A stretch of DNA of 64,000 bases from assembly GCF_036850765.1 (NCBI RefSeq), contig NC_089495.1:115839033-115903032 (forward strand), given 5' to 3'. The notes under the pieces are model-generated. The model was not told where the DNA came from. It did no database searches and saw only the letters and a program-made list of their open reading frames with translations. The first letter of the stretch is position 1; each line of letters begins with the position of its first letter. Below are positions 46,996 through 59,400 of this stretch, piece by piece. The position numbers and the translations under genes are program-made. The DNA comes from Saccopteryx bilineata. Lineage: Eukaryota; Chordata; Mammalia; Chiroptera; Emballonuridae.

Positions 46996-48504
46996 TGTAA
47001 CATCATGTTACTCATATTGTTAACGATAACACCACACCCTATACAGAATGAGTCTAAAACCCTGGCTGAATGTAGGTATAAGAGGGCAGCGGATCACTCC
47101 CGCTGTTCACAAGTGCAGTGCTAGCAAGGCTAAGAATGGAAAGAAATGCCTTTCTAGTTCCCTTTTCACCTGTCAAATTCTTTGCAGTTACTGAATGGGC
47201 AGAACATGCCTCCTCCCAGTCATTTTTCTTCAACTTGAAGAATTGACTGTTAATTTTCTTTATTGACCACTCCAGCACCTTGTCACATGGACTTGTGCAC
47301 AGATGAAGAAGAACCAGTCATGTGAGAGCCATAAGGTGTAGCCAGAGACTGGTGGAAGTCCATCACCCTTGAAGCCTGCTTATTCCTTTCTAAAGAGTGT
47401 GTACACTTCTGCAATGTGTGTGCCTAAGAGAGAGGGCATTCCTCTTAATGATGGGAGGTGTTCAATATTCCTTGGAGAGCACATACTTGTCAAAATTTCC
47501 TGAAGTCTTTATGACATTCCTTTTGTACTCTTCCCTGCCCTGCCTCTGCTAATGGTTTGTCTCCAAACTTTGTTTCTTTCTCTTTCACATCCTTTAATAG
47601 TATTCTGGGGGACAAGGAGTATTGATCCTTGTGTTTCAGATATGAATGTGTTAGAAATAATGGAGATACATTTATATAACATTGATTTTTTTTTCCCTGC
47701 AAGGACTACTACTGCCAGCTGTTAATTAGATCTACATTTTCTCTTTCTTTCTTTATTTTACATGCTTTGAATATTATTACTAATGCTTACATTCAATAAG
47801 AAAAAATAACAAGTGCATTTCTGGGACTTCAATGCCTCATCTGTGGCTACTATGCATTGGCCCTTCTTTGTTATCATGTGCTCCCATTTCCCAGCCAAAG
47901 TTTGAGACTTTAATGTAAGTCTTTGTGATTATTCAGATCTAGCAGTATATAGGGTGTTTGGGGGAGGGTGAGAATAAAATAATTCCTTGAGAATAATATA
48001 AAAAATCTGTAATGAGAATTTTTAAAACATAATTATTATTAAAAAAATTTATAGTTTTCTCTGCCAACTAATATATAAAACATATTTCCTTAAGGTATTT
48101 ATTAGTATGCTAATGACAATTTCAAGGTACAGTCCTGACAGTCACAATAATGAAATGCATGAGATCAGTTATACTGTTATGTTCTTTCAGTATCTTAGAT
48201 TTAATTTAAGAGACTTAAAACTACAAAGGTAGGAAAATTAATGTATTGGTATGATAAAGTGCAGTTTTTAAAAGCAAAAGAGACTTTATTAAGTAGTTTA
48301 GCATTATTTATGAATAAAATAGGGTTGTCTTTCAATGACTGTATATACTATGATCAGGGAGGACTAGACTTTTTATCTTACAACTTTTCTCATGACTTAT
48401 TTACCATTAAGTATGATAGATCAAGGAATGCTAGTATTTTGTGGACCATGAAGAAATGGTCAAGTACACCCAATTAACCCTCTCATTTTATGACAAAAAA
48501 AGGG
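46996..48504. other. Anonymous DNA
   Basis: AT-rich with no identified repeat, exon or RNA gene. Confidence 0.45.
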
Positions 48505-49165
48505 AGGACTGGTTAGGTGAACTGTTCAATTCAGGTCATGCATTTTGCTGAGACCAAAACCTAGGACAGTTTGCTCAAAGTCTAATCCAAAGCTTATTTA
48601 TATTAGGCATGCTTTGAGGGCAGGATAAAATGCCAGACCATTGCCAGACTAATAATAACTTCTAAGATAGCATGCAATAATCTGCCTTTTTTATAAACTT
48701 CTCGAAGATGAGTCACATCCACATTGATGTGCTGTCCTCCCAATACATCCTCATATTCACCAACTACAAAACTCTCGAGTCTCATTCAGAGTTTTGGTCA
48801 AGGTATCATTACTTAGGCATAGTTGATGAAATCACTGGCTAGATGTCAATTCAATCTCTAGCCATTCTGCCCTTTCTAGAGGTTAGAGAGGTAGGGCTGA
48901 AAATTCCAATCCTTTAAACATGTGGCTGGTTTTTCTAGGGACCGGCCTCTATCCTCAAGCTATCTAAGACCTTCTCTCTTTAGCATAAACTCAAGTATGA
49001 TTGAAAAGGACCTTTCCTTTGAAGAACAAATGACACTCTTATCACCCAGGAAATTCCAAGAATTTTTGAAACTGTGCCAGGATGAAAATATATGTGTGTG
49101 TGTGGAAAGGGGAGGTAATTATATACTTTTAAGTATGGAAATATTTAAAATGTAGATATGCTTCT
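48505..49165 (+). repeat. Possible LTR fossil
   Basis: GGACCGGCCTCTATCCTCAAGC, TTTCCTTTGAAGAACAAATG and CTTATCACCCAGGAAATTCC resemble a mammalian ERVL-type LTR body. The 48505-48900 part is even less certain. Ends not defined. Confidence 0.3.
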
Positions 49166-49383
49166 ATGTGTGTGTTCTCTTGGGCTTAGTAATGGTAGCT
49201 ATAGCTACTATATGTGGAAAAATCCTGCTTCATCTCGTTGTTATATAAATACTCAAAATAAAAATTATTAGTTTAATGCATTTGTCTTGGGTTTGAGGTG
49301 TTACTATTTAAATTCTTAGGCTTAACCTGTATCAAAACTATCCTCAATAGAAATGTTGGTTATTTCAGACTGGGCTAAGAAAT

Positions 49384-49459
49384 TGTATAGTCAGGGTTCT
49401 CCAGAGAAACAGAACTGATAAGATATAGACATATGTAGATAGATAGATAGACATAGATG

Positions 49460-49492
<33 letters not shown>

Positions 49493-49493
49493 T

Positions 49494-49537
<44 letters not shown>

Positions 49538-49930
49538 TAGAGATATAGATAGGTAGATATAGATACATATCTTATTGAGACAGAGAGATTGATTTATTAT
49601 AAGATATGGGCTCACATGATTATAGAGATTGAGAAGTCCTAAAATCTGCCCTCTGTAATCTGGGGACCCAAAAGAACCAGTGGTGTAGTTCAAACACCTG
49701 AGAACCAGAGAGTAAATGGTAGTCAGGCAGGGAGAGAGAGAATGGAGAGGGAAAATTCTTCATTCTTTCACTTTTTGTTTTATTCATGCCTTATATTAAT
49801 TGGATAAAGACTGCCCACAATGGGGAGGACCATCAACTCAACTCAGTCTATCCGTTCAAATGCTAACCTTTTCCAGAAACTTTTTCACAGACACACTCAG
49901 AAATCCAATTAAGTTGTAACATAACAAACA
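49384..49930 (-). repeat. MLT2-like (ERVL) solo LTR with internal GATA array
   Basis: In minus orientation the LTR 3' end is marked by AGTCAGGGTTCTCCAGAGAA. Upstream parts follow as GGGCTCACATGATTATAGAG, ATTAATTGGATAAAGACTGCC, TTCAAATGCTAACC and CACAGACACACTCAGAAA. No internal viral sequence adjoins it, so it is a solo LTR. The AT-rich position near the 3' end has expanded into the tetranucleotide array at 49436-49570. Confidence 0.78.
49436..49570. repeat. (GATA)n microsatellite with (GA)n and (TA)n parts
   Basis: A run of about eleven GATA units at 49494-49537, preceded by (TA)n and (GA)n and followed by imperfect units. The Tyr/Ile/Ser-rich minus-strand frames across it are repeat artefacts. 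Confidence 0.95.
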
Positions 49931-49962
49931 ATCACAAGAATCAAGGATTTTTTTTATTAGAA

Positions 49963-50251
49963 CAATGATTTTCAACCCTTTCATCTCATGGCACACACAA
50001 ATTAATTACTAAAATTATTCAACACACCAAAAAAAAACCTTATATTTTTTGCTAATCTGACAAAAAAGTATAAAAGGTATAATTTTTTTTAAAAGGTATA
50101 ATTTTTATTCATTCACACTGAATGGTTATTGTTGTGTTGGCTGTTGCCATTGTTTTATTTGATAATTGAAGGAAAAAGAGTCCAGTGCCCCTGACTAAAT
50201 AGGTATTACATGTTTTAAAAATTCTTGTAGCACACTGGTTGAAAATCACTG
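49963..50251. mobile_element. hAT-superfamily MITE, moderately diverged
   Basis: Left CAATGATTTTCAACC and right GGTTGAAAATCACTG are inverted repeats with one mismatch in 15. Flanking octamers TATTAGAA and AGTTAGGA agree at 5 of 8 positions. 289 bp and AT-rich, without coding sequence. Confidence 0.85.
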
Positions 50252-50311
50252 AGTTAGGATATTAACACTTTTTAAGGAGGGATTATAACTAATAGTTAAG
50301 ATTAATATTGG

Positions 50312-50700
50312 TTCTGGTCGATTGGCTTAGTGATAAAGCATTGGCCTGGTTTGTGGATATCTGGGGTTCGATTTCCAGTCACGGCAGACAAGAGAAGCAC
50401 TTATCTGCTTCTCTTCCCCTCCCCCCTCTCCCTTCTTTTTCTCTCACTCTCTCTCTCCCTCTCTTTCTCTTCCCCACCTGCAGGTATGGCTTGATTAGAG
50501 CGAGTTGGCCCTGGATGCTGAAGCTAGGTCCATGGCCTCTGCCTCAAGTGTTAAGAAACGCTCGGTTGCTAAGCAATGGAACAATGCCCCAGATGGGCAG
50601 AACATCGTCCCCATAGTGGGCTTGCCAGGTGGATCCCGGTCAGGGCGCATGCAGGATCTGTCTCTGCTTCCTCTCCTCTCATTGAGTAAAAAATAAATAA
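50312..50700 (+). mobile_element. tRNA-derived SINE, ~390-bp subfamily, older copy
   Basis: Head GGTTCTGGTCGATTGGCTTAG, B box GGTTCGATTTCC, a CT-rich stretch, then TGGCCCTGGATGCTGAAGC, AATGCCCCAGATGGGCAGAAC and TGGATCCCGGTCAGGGCGCATGC, with an AAAT-rich tail. Full length but diverged from the 22170 and 61566 copies. Confidence 0.9.
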
Positions 50701-52069
50701 ATAATAAATAAAATGATACTTACAAATCTGAAACTAAATGTTCAGCACATACACTGGACTGTGAGATCTTTGAGTGTAAAGGCTATTGCTTATTTTCATG
50801 TCTCCAGAATCTAGTGTGTCTGGCACATATTTAATGTATAATCCTATAGTGTATATCAGTTTATTAATTTAGAAACTCAATATAAACAGTTACTTTGCTT
50901 TGGTGCCCAGATATGTAGCCAGATTCAAACAAAATAATAATTGGTCCTTACACATACATAGCTCTTTGCTCTTTAAAGGTTAATTGAATTAAACTGGAAT
51001 AACTAAGTGTTGCACTCTAGAATTCAAATAAAAATAATTACTATAATTCCATTTACATTTGACATCAAATCAGCAGGTATTTTGACATCCTAAATGGTAA
51101 CCATATTTTCAAATCAACTTTTCAATAACCCAAACTACTGCTAGTGACTTGAAATATTAGAATGTTTTTTCTCTACCTTAGAATTATTTGCTTTATTATA
51201 TTGTTTTGTTTTGGATATATGAAACTATTGACCAAACAGTTTAAATATTCTATAACAAATTTGACTATCTTGTTGACCATGCAAAGGAATGCTGATGTTG
51301 CAACCTAACTATTAGATTTTTCCAAATATCTATGTCTTCTAGAATTATTTTTGAAGAAACTATTTGACATAACCAATAGGTTGCAGTATTAAATAGTCTC
51401 AAAATATATCTTAAGTTGATTTGCTGGTTAGAATGTAAATTTGAATAAAAGAGAATGCTACACAATTAAAAAAAATTTTTTTCCTGGGATGTTATGTGAT
51501 ATATAAAGGAAAGGCATATAGTTATTCTAAAGTAATAAAAACAGTAAAAATGAAGTCAATTACAATATCAGTTACTATTTATTGAGTGGTTACTGTGTGT
51601 CAGGTAGTAGCCTATTATGTGCATTATTTCATTTTGACCATTCAATTATATGTTAGGTACCAGTTTATCCTCATTTGGCAGACTCATAAGAAGCTAAATA
51701 GTTCATCCAAGGTCACTCATTACACTAAATGATGTAATCAGAAATACTAAATAAAATAACTAGAATAACCTCAAGTAGAATCAGAGGCCAGCAGGAAGGG
51801 ATGAAAAACATTGGAAGTGTTAATTACATTGGTGAAAATAAGTAAATCTTGACTGTATAAAATAATAGTATATAGTGATGTTTACTACACATAGAACTAA
51901 AATGCACAACAAAAATGGTAAATATGAAAAGGAGAGAAAGGGAATTAAAATATTGCAAGAGTCTTGCATTGTCCACGAAAATGTAAAAGTACAAATTTAG
52001 ATGAGGTTTTAAGATTCAAGCATGCATGTTTTAATCTCATTTAAATTTATTTTTTTATTTTATTGTTAT
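50701..52069. other. Anonymous AT-rich DNA with two L2/MIR fossils
   Basis: A plus-strand L2 3' end at 50745-50850 (GAGATCTTTGAGTGTAAAGGC..GTGTCTGGCACATA) and a minus-strand L2/MIR piece at 51565-51745 (TTTATTGAGTGGTTACTGTG..CAAGGTCACTCATTAC). Confidence 0.55.
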
Positions 52070-52409
52070 TATTTTTAGTGAAAAATTGAGAGAGAGAAAG
52101 AGAGGGAGAAAAAGTGCGAGAAGAGAAGCATTAACTCATAGTTGTGCCACTTTAGTTGTTTATTGATTGCTTCTCATATGTGCCTTGACTGAAGGGCTCA
52201 AGCCAAGCTGATGATCCCTTGCTCAAGCCAGCAACCTTGGGCTCAAGATAATGACCTTGGGCTTTAAGCCAGCAACCTTTGGGCTTAAGCCAGCAACCCC
52301 ACACTCAAGCTGGAGAGCCTACACTCAAGCCCACTACTATGGGGTTTTGAAATTGGGGCCTCAATGTCCCAGTTTGATGCTCTGTCTACTGGGCCTCCAC
52401 CAGTCAGGA
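52070..52409 (-). mobile_element. tRNA-derived SINE (CTTGAGC-type body)
   Basis: Minus-strand copy. Head at the right end reads CCTGACTGGTGGAGGCCCAG. The body consists of repeated 10-20 bp phrases (AGCCAGCAACCTTGGGC..AAGCCAGCAACC) and CATATGAGAAGCAATCAATA, with a GA-rich tail. Diverged. Confidence 0.87.
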
Positions 52410-52439
52410 TTATTTAAATTTAAAAGAGAGTAAAGATAA

Positions 52440-55030
52440 ATTGTATAATGAAAAAAACAATAGATTGGTTAGATGAAATAGTAAAAAATTACTTGATTGA
52501 GGAAAATAAAAGTTTGTGGAACAAAAAAACCTGAAAAGTGGTAGCTTTAAACCAAATATAGCAGTAATTACATGAAATATAAAATGATTAAATTTTCAAT
52601 TAAAAGACAAAGACTGTCAAATTGAATTTTTAAAAATACTGTATGTTGCCTACAAGAGACACTTCTTAAATGTAAGAACATATGAAAGATAAAAGTAAAG
52701 ATATAATTTAAAAATGTATCATGCAAAAGGAATTAAAAGAATTCTGTTACTAGCTATACTAACAAGAAACTTAATATAAAAACTTAAACTATCAATCAAT
52801 AAGTAAAAAGTTGAGCTAGAGTATGAAATTTTATAATAAAAAAGAAAATTATATAATTTAAAATTTATAAATGCTAATCACATTATTTCAAAATATATTT
52901 TTAAACTATTGGCAGAATATAGAAGAAAAAACAAATTCAAAATCATAGTGGGCAATTTTAACATATCTTTTTAAAAGAACAAAGGAAATATAACAAAAGA
53001 GAAAATTTGGACCATAATTATAAATCTAAACTCATTAATTTATTTTTCATCTCTTACCTATTCTCACCTCATATATTTATATTTTTTTGGAGTGCACATG
53101 TATTATTTACCAAAATAAATCATAGGTTGGGCCAAAAAGAAGTCTCCATAAATTTCAAAGATTGTAATCACACAAAGAATGTTCTCTGACCTTATTGGCA
53201 TTCAGTTACAAACCAATTTAAAAAGACATAAATGGAAAAGGACCAAATGTTTCAAAATTAAGTAATTCACATATGAATGACCTTCGCAGAGACAAAGAAG
53301 AAAATACTTTCATCTAGATAATACTGAAAATGCAGTCTATCAAAATTTGTGAGAATCATCTAAAGCCATACTTAGAATATCACTAGAGATCCTGTATTCA
53401 TATTGTATATAATATAATAATAGTGACATAAATACACAATTTTATGTAAATATATTTGCAAATTTAGATGAAATAAGCTAGTTAACTGAAAAATATAATT
53501 AAAAAATAAATCATAAAAAATGTTAAAATTTTAATTATACCATATTTTTCAAATAAATTTAATCCTTAGTAAGAACAGAAGGGGAATTTCTTAATCTGTT
53601 TAAAGTTATCTAAAAATCTTTTCATCTAACTTAGTATAAAGGTGAAATATTGACTGCTTTCTTCCTGAAATTGACAGTAAACTAATTATGTCAACATTGT
53701 ATTTGAGTATCTAGCCAATGTGTTAAAGTAAGAAAAAGAAATCAACATTATAAAAACTGGAAAGATGAGGGGAAGTCATTATTGTCTGATGACATAATTG
53801 TGTATGTAAAAACAAATTCAAAAGACTCTACATATAAATTATAAGATGTAATAAGCAAATTAACAAGGTCTCAAAATCAAGTATATTTCTACAAAAGTCA
53901 TTATGCAATTAAGGGCAAAGAACAACAAATAGACCATTGAAATAAAAAATTATGTATATTTAATCTTATATATTGACATATATCAAAGTTTTGCTGAAAT
54001 TAAATGATGAAAGAATGACTTTCCAATAAATGTGCTGGGTCATTTGAACATCTATATGGAAAAAAATGAACCCTAACTTCTTCCTAAATGAATAAAATAA
54101 AATAACAAAACTTCTAGGAGAAAATGAGAGCATTTTCAAAACTCTGTTAAAGGAAAAAAAATTTCTGACCTAAGACAGAAACACACAAAAACACTAACAA
54201 TAGAGAAAAAACTTATAACATGAACTTCATTAAAATAAAGAACTTTCATTCATCAAGAAAAACATTATAATCATATGCAAATCACAAAATGGGAAAAATA
54301 TGATATTTACATATGTGTATCCATTAAAGGACTCATAGCCAGATCTCCAAAACAGAATGAACCAACTTTGTTTAAACTGGCAAGAGTTATCAATCACTTC
54401 ATAAAAGAGGATATCCAAATGGTCAATAAAAATATGAAAAGATGTTCAATATCCTTAGTTGTCAGAGAAATGCAAATTATAAGATTCAAGTATAAATCAC
54501 CAGAATGACTAACAAAAAGACTTGCAGTATAGCCTGACCAGGCAGTGGCGTTGGACTGGGATATGGAGGACCCGGGTTTGAGACTCCGAGGTCACCAGCT
54601 TGAGCGCAGGCTCATCCGGTTTGAGCAAAGCTCACCAGCTTGGACCCAAGGTCGCTGGCTTGAGCAAGGGGTCATTTGGCCTGCTGAAGGCCCCTCCCTG
54701 GTCAAGGCACATATGAGAAAGCAATCAATGAACAACTAAGGCGTCACAACAAAAAACTGATGGTTGATGCTGCTCATCTCTCTCCATTCCTGTCTGTCTA
54801 TCCCTTTCTCTGACTCTCTCTCTCTGTCTCTGTAAAAAAAAAAAAAAAAAAAAAAGACTTGCAGTATATTCTGAGGAGAATGTAAAACATGAGGCACTTT
54901 CATATATTGGTTTTGGGAACATTTATAAGTACTATAAATACTTTGGAAAACACAGTGATATTATTTACTAGAGCCAAACATTAATATCTTTTATGATTCA
55001 GCAATTCCACTCTTTGATGTTCACCCCCAA
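52440..55030 (+). mobile_element. Old L1 (L1M-age) ORF2 remnant, split by a SINE
   Basis: Very diverged plus-strand L1. Early ORF2 is seen at 52600-52700 (TTAAAAGACAAAGACTGTC, TGCCTACAAGAGACACTTC). Mid-ORF2 appears at 53780-53900 and C-terminal ORF2 at 54250-54500 (ATATCCAAATGGTCAATAAA, AGAGAAATGCAAATTATAAG). After the SINE, the 3' portion continues to TTCAGCAATTCCACTC near 55000. The interior is full of stops and indels. Confidence 0.75.
54531..54850 (+). mobile_element. tRNA-derived SINE (CTTGAGC-type body), 17-bp target duplication
   Basis: Head AGCCTGACCAGGCAGTGGCG, followed by the GGTCGCTGGCTTGAGCAAGG phrase, GGTCAAGGCACATATGAG, a CT-rich tail and a pure poly-A run. AAAAAGACTTGCAGTAT precedes it at 54514-54530 and follows at 54851-54867, the A-rich side being slightly ambiguous. 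It interrupts the old L1. Confidence 0.95.
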
Positions 55031-55039
55031 AATTAGAGT

Positions 55040-58000
55040 TTTTAGCTATAAAAGTGACATATATAATAAGGTCCATAGCAGTGTAAATACTCTCACTATG
55101 GATCACTTCTTTTATATGAAGTGTATGACCCGATATACTGCCCACTGTTCTGTTCATTGGGAAGAGTCTCCCTTCTCTCTGCCCTTCAGAGCCATTTCAG
55201 AGAGTGACTGTAATGCAGTCACCATTTGTTTTGGGTTTTCATCCATCCATCAGCCATGTTTGAGGTTTTTTCTGTTCTTCTATTGGTTACAGAGGATACC
55301 ACAGTTTAGCCATAGGTGCAAGAATAAGAAGCTACATTTATGCAAGCATGATTAGTAACATGGATGTCTGGTTTACCAGTTCATGAAGCTTACTCGTGCC
55401 TCCTGGTCCTTTTCAGGCTCACTCAAATGTATTTTTTCTATATTATGATGGACTGTTATTCATCCCTGCAACTTTATGACTTGACAGATAAACTGTACCA
55501 CCAGCTCAAAATGGATATTTTTGACTCAGAATGAGTCAGTATGTGACTCAGTACCTCATAGTCAAGCATAATAACATCTTTATCAAAGACTATTATCACA
55601 CCAGGAGCTGTTTCTAGAAAGGCATGTGATGCCTGCTGTGGACTGCAGATGGAATGCCCTTGCTGATTTTTCTACTGAGATGTGCCATAAACTCCATAAT
55701 TCATTTTTGCCCCCACTGCCTCCTATAACACTCTACCATCTGTTAGATCATATAGCACAAGGAGCACCAAGGTCTGGACCTGCTACATAGATTTTTCTTG
55801 CCCCGGGCTCCAATAAAAGCTGACAGCCTAAATCATTGCCTGGTATATGGGCCTTATTAACATTTCTCGCTGTAAAATACGTTGCCTAAAGAAATTTAAA
55901 AGTCTTATTAGATATCATTTTTTGTGTTAGAGAAGTCAAAATGTAGCAATTTGAATTTCACTTTGGACACTACCCCTACAATCTTTACTAAAATGGTAAT
56001 CCCTGAATCTTTTTCAGATTTATTTTACATATGTCTTACTATAGTTTCAACCATCTCTTCCTTGTTCTACCTAATCAGCATCTGCTGTCAATCTAATGGA
56101 TCACCAGGAATATATTCAGGATATCCATATAGCTTGAGCTCTTTAGACTGTATTATGATATTGGGTGGAAGAGCTAATATAGCCCTATAGCTAAATTCTA
56201 AATGAATGTCTATCTATTCCATGTGAGTACTTATTGTTTCTGAAGGAGAAGTCATTCTAGCCTGTGCAGATTTCTAAAACACAAATTCACTAAATCAATG
56301 GCATTTTATTATGCATTATCATTACTGAGTTATATGTATTATATTATATGCAGCATTATTATCATATATTGTTATTATTATTAATCTGATCTAACAATAC
56401 CATCCAGCATGGCAGCCATGATCTGCTCTACGAGTTGGTTGAACTTGCAATTCTCCCAAATCTGTATTGTTTTGCCAGGGGGGAAACTGATTGAATTAAC
56501 TGGAGATAATATAGGGACCACAACCCTTGCATCCTGCAGGATTTAGTGGGGGTACTGATTACTATTCATGCTGGGATGCCATATTGATTTTTATGTGTTG
56601 TTTTTACTAGGGCTGATTATAGTTGCAGGGGCTTCTGTTTTACTTTCACCAATATGGCAACACCTGCCTCACAGGATAAAGAGCTACCCAATATCAGGTT
56701 ACTCCAACTATCAAGTATATCAATCCTAAATATTACTTGGTGTTTGGGGAAATTGCTGTCAGTGGGTTCGTGGCCCTAGTAGTCCCATTGTAAGGTAGAC
56801 ACTATCTAAGATTCCACTTTTTTTTTTTTTTTTTTTTTTTCTGAAGCTGGAAACGGGGAGAGACAGTCAGACAGACTCCCGCATGTGCCTGACCGGGATC
56901 CACCCGGCACGCCCACCAGTCGCAAAGCTCTGCCCATCAGGGGGCGATGCTCTGCCCCTCCAGGGCGTCGCTCTGTTGCGACCTCGGCTGCTGAAAGGGA
57001 AGAGAGAGACAGAGAAGAAGGAGAGGGGGAGGGGTGGAGAAGCAGATGGGCGCTTCTCCTGTGTGCCATGGCCGGGAATCGAACCCGGGACTTCTGCACG
57101 CCAGGCCGACGCTCTACCACTGAGCTAACCGGCCAGGGCAAGATTCCACTTTTTACCTGAGCCCTATGTGCCTTCCTTCTAACAAGGAGCTATGATGACG
57201 CTTCGAGTTTCTAGATATCACTGTAAGTTTAAACCCTTTGTTCACACGTCCTTGAAATATCTGCGTATAACCCTTTTGCCAGTGTACAAGCACCCGAGCA
57301 AATGAGCACACATGCTTTCTGGGAAATGTCTGCAGGAATCATCAAAGCCTATTGCTGCAGTATTGCAGTGTCCTTTCTCCTGGGGACCTGGCTATCCCTT
57401 TAGCCCATGGTTGCAGACCTAGAATTGGCTTGGGTTCAAATATCATGTAAAAAATAATGCTTTTTAATTGGGATGATTTTCTTCAATCTTCTGCTCTTCT
57501 ATTTTTTCTTCTTCCTGAAGATGCAAAGCAGCTTTCTCAGTGGTTGCCCATCTTTTTTGCTTCTAGAAACACCATGTCTTTAAATAATCTCCACAACCCA
57601 CTGCAATAAACACTTCTTAGACTGTACCTCTGATCTTGTCAGTCATTACAGTCATGATGGATCTCTGGCTTCTGACTTCCCTGCTGCTTTAGGGTCTAGT
57701 AGTACCCATGCATGGTAACAAGCTCGGCTCTGTGTGTGCCTCTGCTTCTGCCTGCAGAGCCTCCACTGAACCTCTCAGTGATGCAGCAGCCCCTCTCCTC
57801 TGTGCATTCCTAGTGGCCTTGGTGATTAGTGTGTTCTCTGGGTCATTTCATAAAAATCATCCTCTGGTGAGTCTTTTAGTCTTACTTCCTCAATATATAC
57901 TCTAATATGCTAAGACCCCTAAGCATTTTATCCCTTTCTCTATCTTCTACCATAAAACTCGGACATTTTATCTTCCCCAGCAAAGGCCACTGCTCTCTCC

Positions 58001-58959
58001 AGGCTCCTTAGAACCTTCTTAGCCTTGAGTACTTCCTGTTGCCTGGACTCTGCCAGAGCATTAAAGGCTGTGTCTGAAAAGAGGGCCCCCAATCCATGAA
58101 CTCTTCACTTATTGAGTCTTTCTCTCTAGCCTTCTTAATTGATCACCCTCAACACCCAGGCCCAAGGGTGCTCCCCTGGTTTCTGCTAGTACTTGCTAAT
58201 TAATTCCTGCAGCTTTTTTGGAGCATATATTCTTCTTCCCTTCCAATGTCTAGCACACATCGCAGTAGGTTACACTGGGATTTAACCCTGATTATCAGCC
58301 TGGCATCAGGAGAGGCAGTAGGACAATTCCTGAGCATGACACACCTGTGCCTTGGTGAGATGCCTCTGTCATATCTTCCCACAATAAGAAAATGCCAGCT
58401 CTTCGGAGGGATGGAGGCCATCTCTGGAAATGTTTGAGTCCAGGGGAGTCTGCTCAGTCACAGTCTTCAAGGGCTTCTGTCCAGATCTTTACAACTCCTA
58501 TTTTAGTGGCCTGGCCTTCAATGAACAACATTAAGTCCAATGCTTGCTGCTCTATTTACACTCTTCTACTTCAGGCCAAGACGGCCTCTTTGTAAACTAC
58601 CAACAAAGCCTTCAGGTTCTCACATATCTTTTTACATTTTATAAACTATCTTCAGCTCATTGTTTCTCTGCAGGCTGTTACTGTAAGTTAGCAAACCCCA
58701 CTGTCCTTATTGCATTAGGTTTCCAATGTCTTTCAAATGCTTAAATTATTGTAGCAGTAAGGGTGTCCCCTTCCACCCAGAAGTTTTTATAGGTGTCCAC
58801 AGTGAAAGTCTTAGCAGTTAGTTCACCATAGTGCCGGGAGCTATCTGTGCCCTATACACCACTCACAGCTGCACCTCCAGTGAACTTTTATCTTGCAAGC
58901 CAGATGGTATAATCGGGTCCCCCAACTTCATCTTACCATCTCCTTCCTTGATAACATCT
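55040..58959 (-). pseudogene. ERVL-like endogenous retrovirus internal remnant (gag and pol-like), inert
   Basis: A long stretch of moderately GC-rich sequence whose minus-strand reading resembles ERVL-class internal regions. The most convincing part is the gag-like frame at 58200-58421. Pol-like scraps occur at lower coordinates (about 55070-55500 and 56400-56790), which gives gag-to-pol order on the minus strand. All frames are short and interrupted. A young SINE sits at 56823-57139. I did not verify any enzyme motif, so the assignment rests on overall resemblance and on the LTR-like sequence to its right. Confidence 0.5.
56823..57139 (-). mobile_element. Young tRNA-derived SINE, ~390-bp subfamily (internally shortened)
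   Basis: Minus-strand copy: GCCCTGGCCGGTTAGCTCAG at the right end, B box GGTTCGATTCC, GCGTGCAGAAGTCCCGGG and a body with GGCGTGCCGGGTGGATCCCG, followed by a T-run at 56819-56840. The duplication AAGATTCCACTTTTT lies at 56808-56822 and 57140-57154. About 70 bp of body is missing compared with 22170. Confidence 0.96.
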
Positions 58960-59400
58960 GCATCAGTTAGAGTCCTCTGGCAGGTAGACACAATGACAAA
59001 ATTAAAAGTGTGAGAGATTTGCTAAAGAAATGCTTATGAAGGTTAAGAGAGATGGTGCAGTAGTAGGTAGGAGAGACTCAAGCCACAATGGAGATCTGAT
59101 TCCTACAGACAGAGAGAGAGAGCATAGAATGAGAATTTGGTTGGCAGAGCCTTAGAGTACAATGCAACTCTGAAAAGATCTTAGCTAGCCCTGTAGGAGG
59201 ACCTAGAGCAGAGAATGCCATTAGAGGAGCTCTGCATTGCGCAGGGATGGCGTCAACTAGAGCCCTGGCCGCAGGTGGTCATTGGCAGAAAACAGCCCAA
59301 GGAGAGCACTGCCTTGGTGTAAACACTGATGGATCCTAAAAGTGCGGCAGCTGACGGCTGTCTGATAATTCCAGCCCTTGTAACAGGTGCTCTCAAAGAG
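58960..59400 (-). repeat. Possible ERVL-type LTR (5' LTR of the neighbouring remnant)
   Basis: CATCAGTTAGAGTCCTCTGGCAGG at 58961 looks like a reversed LTR terminus, and AAAAGTGTGAGAGATTTGC and GGAGAGACTCAAGCCACAATGG follow. It lies immediately to the right of the gag-like region, where a 5' LTR belongs in minus orientation. The right end is not defined. Confidence 0.4.

Noticed and set aside
46540..47023. Overlapping 150-aa minus and 122-aa plus frames
   Set aside because: Long frames on both strands of one GC-rich repeat-like block; no protein family recognised.
49494..49537. Regular short repeats that could suggest a CRISPR array
   Set aside because: Uninterrupted GATA microsatellite without spacers; the genome is mammalian.
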